From contig CALLIQ010000382.1 of NCBI GenBank assembly GCA_938008925.1, positions 1 through 5,715 of the forward strand: 5,715 nucleotides of DNA, in the 5' to 3' direction. Below the pieces are notes generated by a model. That model was not told the DNA's origin. It saw only the letters and a list, made by a program, of their open reading frames with translations, and searched no databases. Shown here piece by piece: positions 4,946-5,715 of this stretch; the first letter of the stretch is position 1, and every line of letters begins with the position of its first letter. This stretch comes from an uncultured Acidimicrobiales bacterium. GTDB lineage: Bacteria > Actinomycetota > Acidimicrobiia > Acidimicrobiales > SZUA-35. A program made the position numbers and the translations under genes.

Positions 4946-5715
4946 TCATCCGACTGTTTCGACCTGCAGGTCGCCCTCGGCAAACGAGGCACGGAGATCC
5001 TTCTTCGAGAACTTGCCGACGGAGGTCTTCGGTACCTCGTCGATGAAGGCCCAACGCTCGGGCAGCCACCACTTGGCGACCTTGCCGGTGAGGTAGTCGG
5101 TCAGTTCGGCTGGCGTGACCGAGGCGCCATCCGCGAGCACGACACACGCGAGCGGACGCTCATCCCACCGGTCGTCGGGAACGCCGACCACCGCCGCCTC
5201 GAGCACGGCGGGGTGACCCATGAGCGTGTTCTCGAGGTCGACCGAACTGATCCACTCGCCGCCACTCTTGATGACGTCCTTGGCCCGGTCGGAGATCTGG
5301 ATGAAGCCCATTGGGTCGATCGATCCCACGTCGCCGGTGCGCAGCCAGCCGTCGTGGAACTTCTCCTCGGTCGGATCGAGGTAGTAGGCGCCGGTAATCC
5401 ATGGCCCACGGACCTCGATCTCTCCACTCGCATCGCCGTCGTGTGGCAACGGGGTGCCTTCGTCATCGCAGATGCGCACGTCGACTCCCTGGAGAATCCG
5501 CCCGGTCCGAGCCCGCCACACCAGCGGGTCGACGTCGCCGGCGTGCTTCGGCACCCGAGAAATGGCCGCGAGAGGAGAGGTCTCGGTCATGCCCCAGGCC
5601 TGCACGACCTCGACGCCGAAGGTCTCGTCGTATCCCTCGAAGAGACTGCGGGGAACGGCGGACCCACCACACACGATGAACCGGATCGAGCTGAGGTCGG
5701 CCGAGGGCTGATTGT
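4946..5715 (-). CDS. AMP-forming fatty-acyl-CoA synthetase/ligase, C-terminal part (5' end outside window)
   Basis: The visible 255 residues are about the last half of an ANL-superfamily ligase, which activates a carboxylic acid with ATP to an acyl-AMP and then forms the CoA thioester. The frame is open to the right edge and homology ('DLSSIRFIVCGGSAVP') crosses the GTG at 5674, so that is not the start. Counting from the first full codon at the edge: A5 motif 'QAWGMTETSP' (38-47), 'GEIEVRGPWITGAYY' (97-111), A7 'GWLRTGD' (122-128), and A8 hinge 'DRAKDVIKSGGEWIS' (142-156). The A10 loop 'PKTSVGK' ends in Lys234, the residue expected to catalyse adenylation. All key residues are present. The 'GMTETSPLA' and 'KSGGEWIS' wording suits FadD/AlkK-like medium- or long-chain acyl-CoA synthetases; chain length is not readable. 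It lies 7 bp upstream of the methyltransferase, so they are probably co-transcribed. Confidence 0.92.
   Translation of the reverse strand, partial: NQPSADLSSIRFIVCGGSAVPRSLFEGYDETFGVEVVQAWGMTETSPLAAISRVPKHAGDVDPLVWRARTGRILQGVDVRICDDEGTPLPHDGDASGEIEVRGPWITGAYYLDPTEEKFHDGWLRTGDVGSIDPMGFIQISDRAKDVIKSGGEWISSVDLENTLMGHPAVLEAAVVGVPDDRWDERPLACVVLADGASVTPAELTDYLTGKVAKWWLPERWAFIDEVPKTSVGKFSKKDLRASFAEGDLQVETVG

Noticed and set aside
4939..4992. Longer methyltransferase starting at ATG 4992
   Set aside because: It would overlap the ligase gene by 47 nt, and the added residues (basic, no pattern) are a shadow of the ligase C-terminus. GTG 4938 sits 7 nt past the ligase stop and directly before conserved sequence.
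1..5715. CRISPR array, insertion sequence, phage or toxin-antitoxin module
   Set aside because: No regularly spaced repeats, no transposase or integrase motifs, no terminal inverted repeats and no small paired genes were seen on either strand.

Overview
This is a GC-rich window with densely packed genes. GTG starts, weak Shine-Dalgarno sequences and possible leaderless starts point to a high-GC actinobacterium. The protein flavour (DUF4173 membrane protein, SRPBCC protein, CMD-family protein, FadD-like ligase, methyltransferase with a 'DxxSSWxSH' motif) would fit an Acidimicrobiia/Ilumatobacter-like lineage. That lineage call is inference from memory, not a measured placement.

Layout, left to right. 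(1) 1-418, plus strand: the 3' end of a DUF4173-type membrane protein, cut by the window edge. (2) 461-985, minus strand: an SRPBCC/polyketide-cyclase-like protein, convergent with gene 1 across a 42-bp gap that can fold into a GC-rich stem-loop. (3) 1031-1831, plus strand: an alpha/beta hydrolase with a full Ser-Asp-His triad, divergent from gene 2 across only 45 bp. (4) 1832-2145: a 314-bp stretch with no convincing gene. (5) 2146-3672, plus strand: a complete SulP-family anion transporter with a C-terminal STAS domain. (6) 3710-4300, plus strand: a carboxymuconolactone decarboxylase (CMD)-family protein. (7) 4285-4938, minus strand: a class I SAM-dependent methyltransferase with a non-canonical motif I. 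It overlaps the CMD gene tail-to-tail by 16 bp, and a perfect 8-bp stem-loop lies over both stop regions. (8) 4946-5715, minus strand: the C-terminal part of an AMP-forming acyl-CoA ligase, 7 bp upstream of the methyltransferase and probably in one operon with it; it is cut by the right edge.

The genes read as general metabolism and transport: acyl activation, small-molecule hydrolysis, anion uptake and a redox or ring-chemistry CMD protein. I see no CRISPR array, mobile element, RNA gene, phage module or defence system. No gene shows a frameshift or internal stop. The points most worth a second look are the stem-loop that carries the CMD stop codon in its loop, the unusual SAM-binding motif of the methyltransferase and its pairing with an acyl-CoA ligase, and -10-like hexamers placed 6 nt before two start codons. 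I found no clear undescribed multi-gene system.
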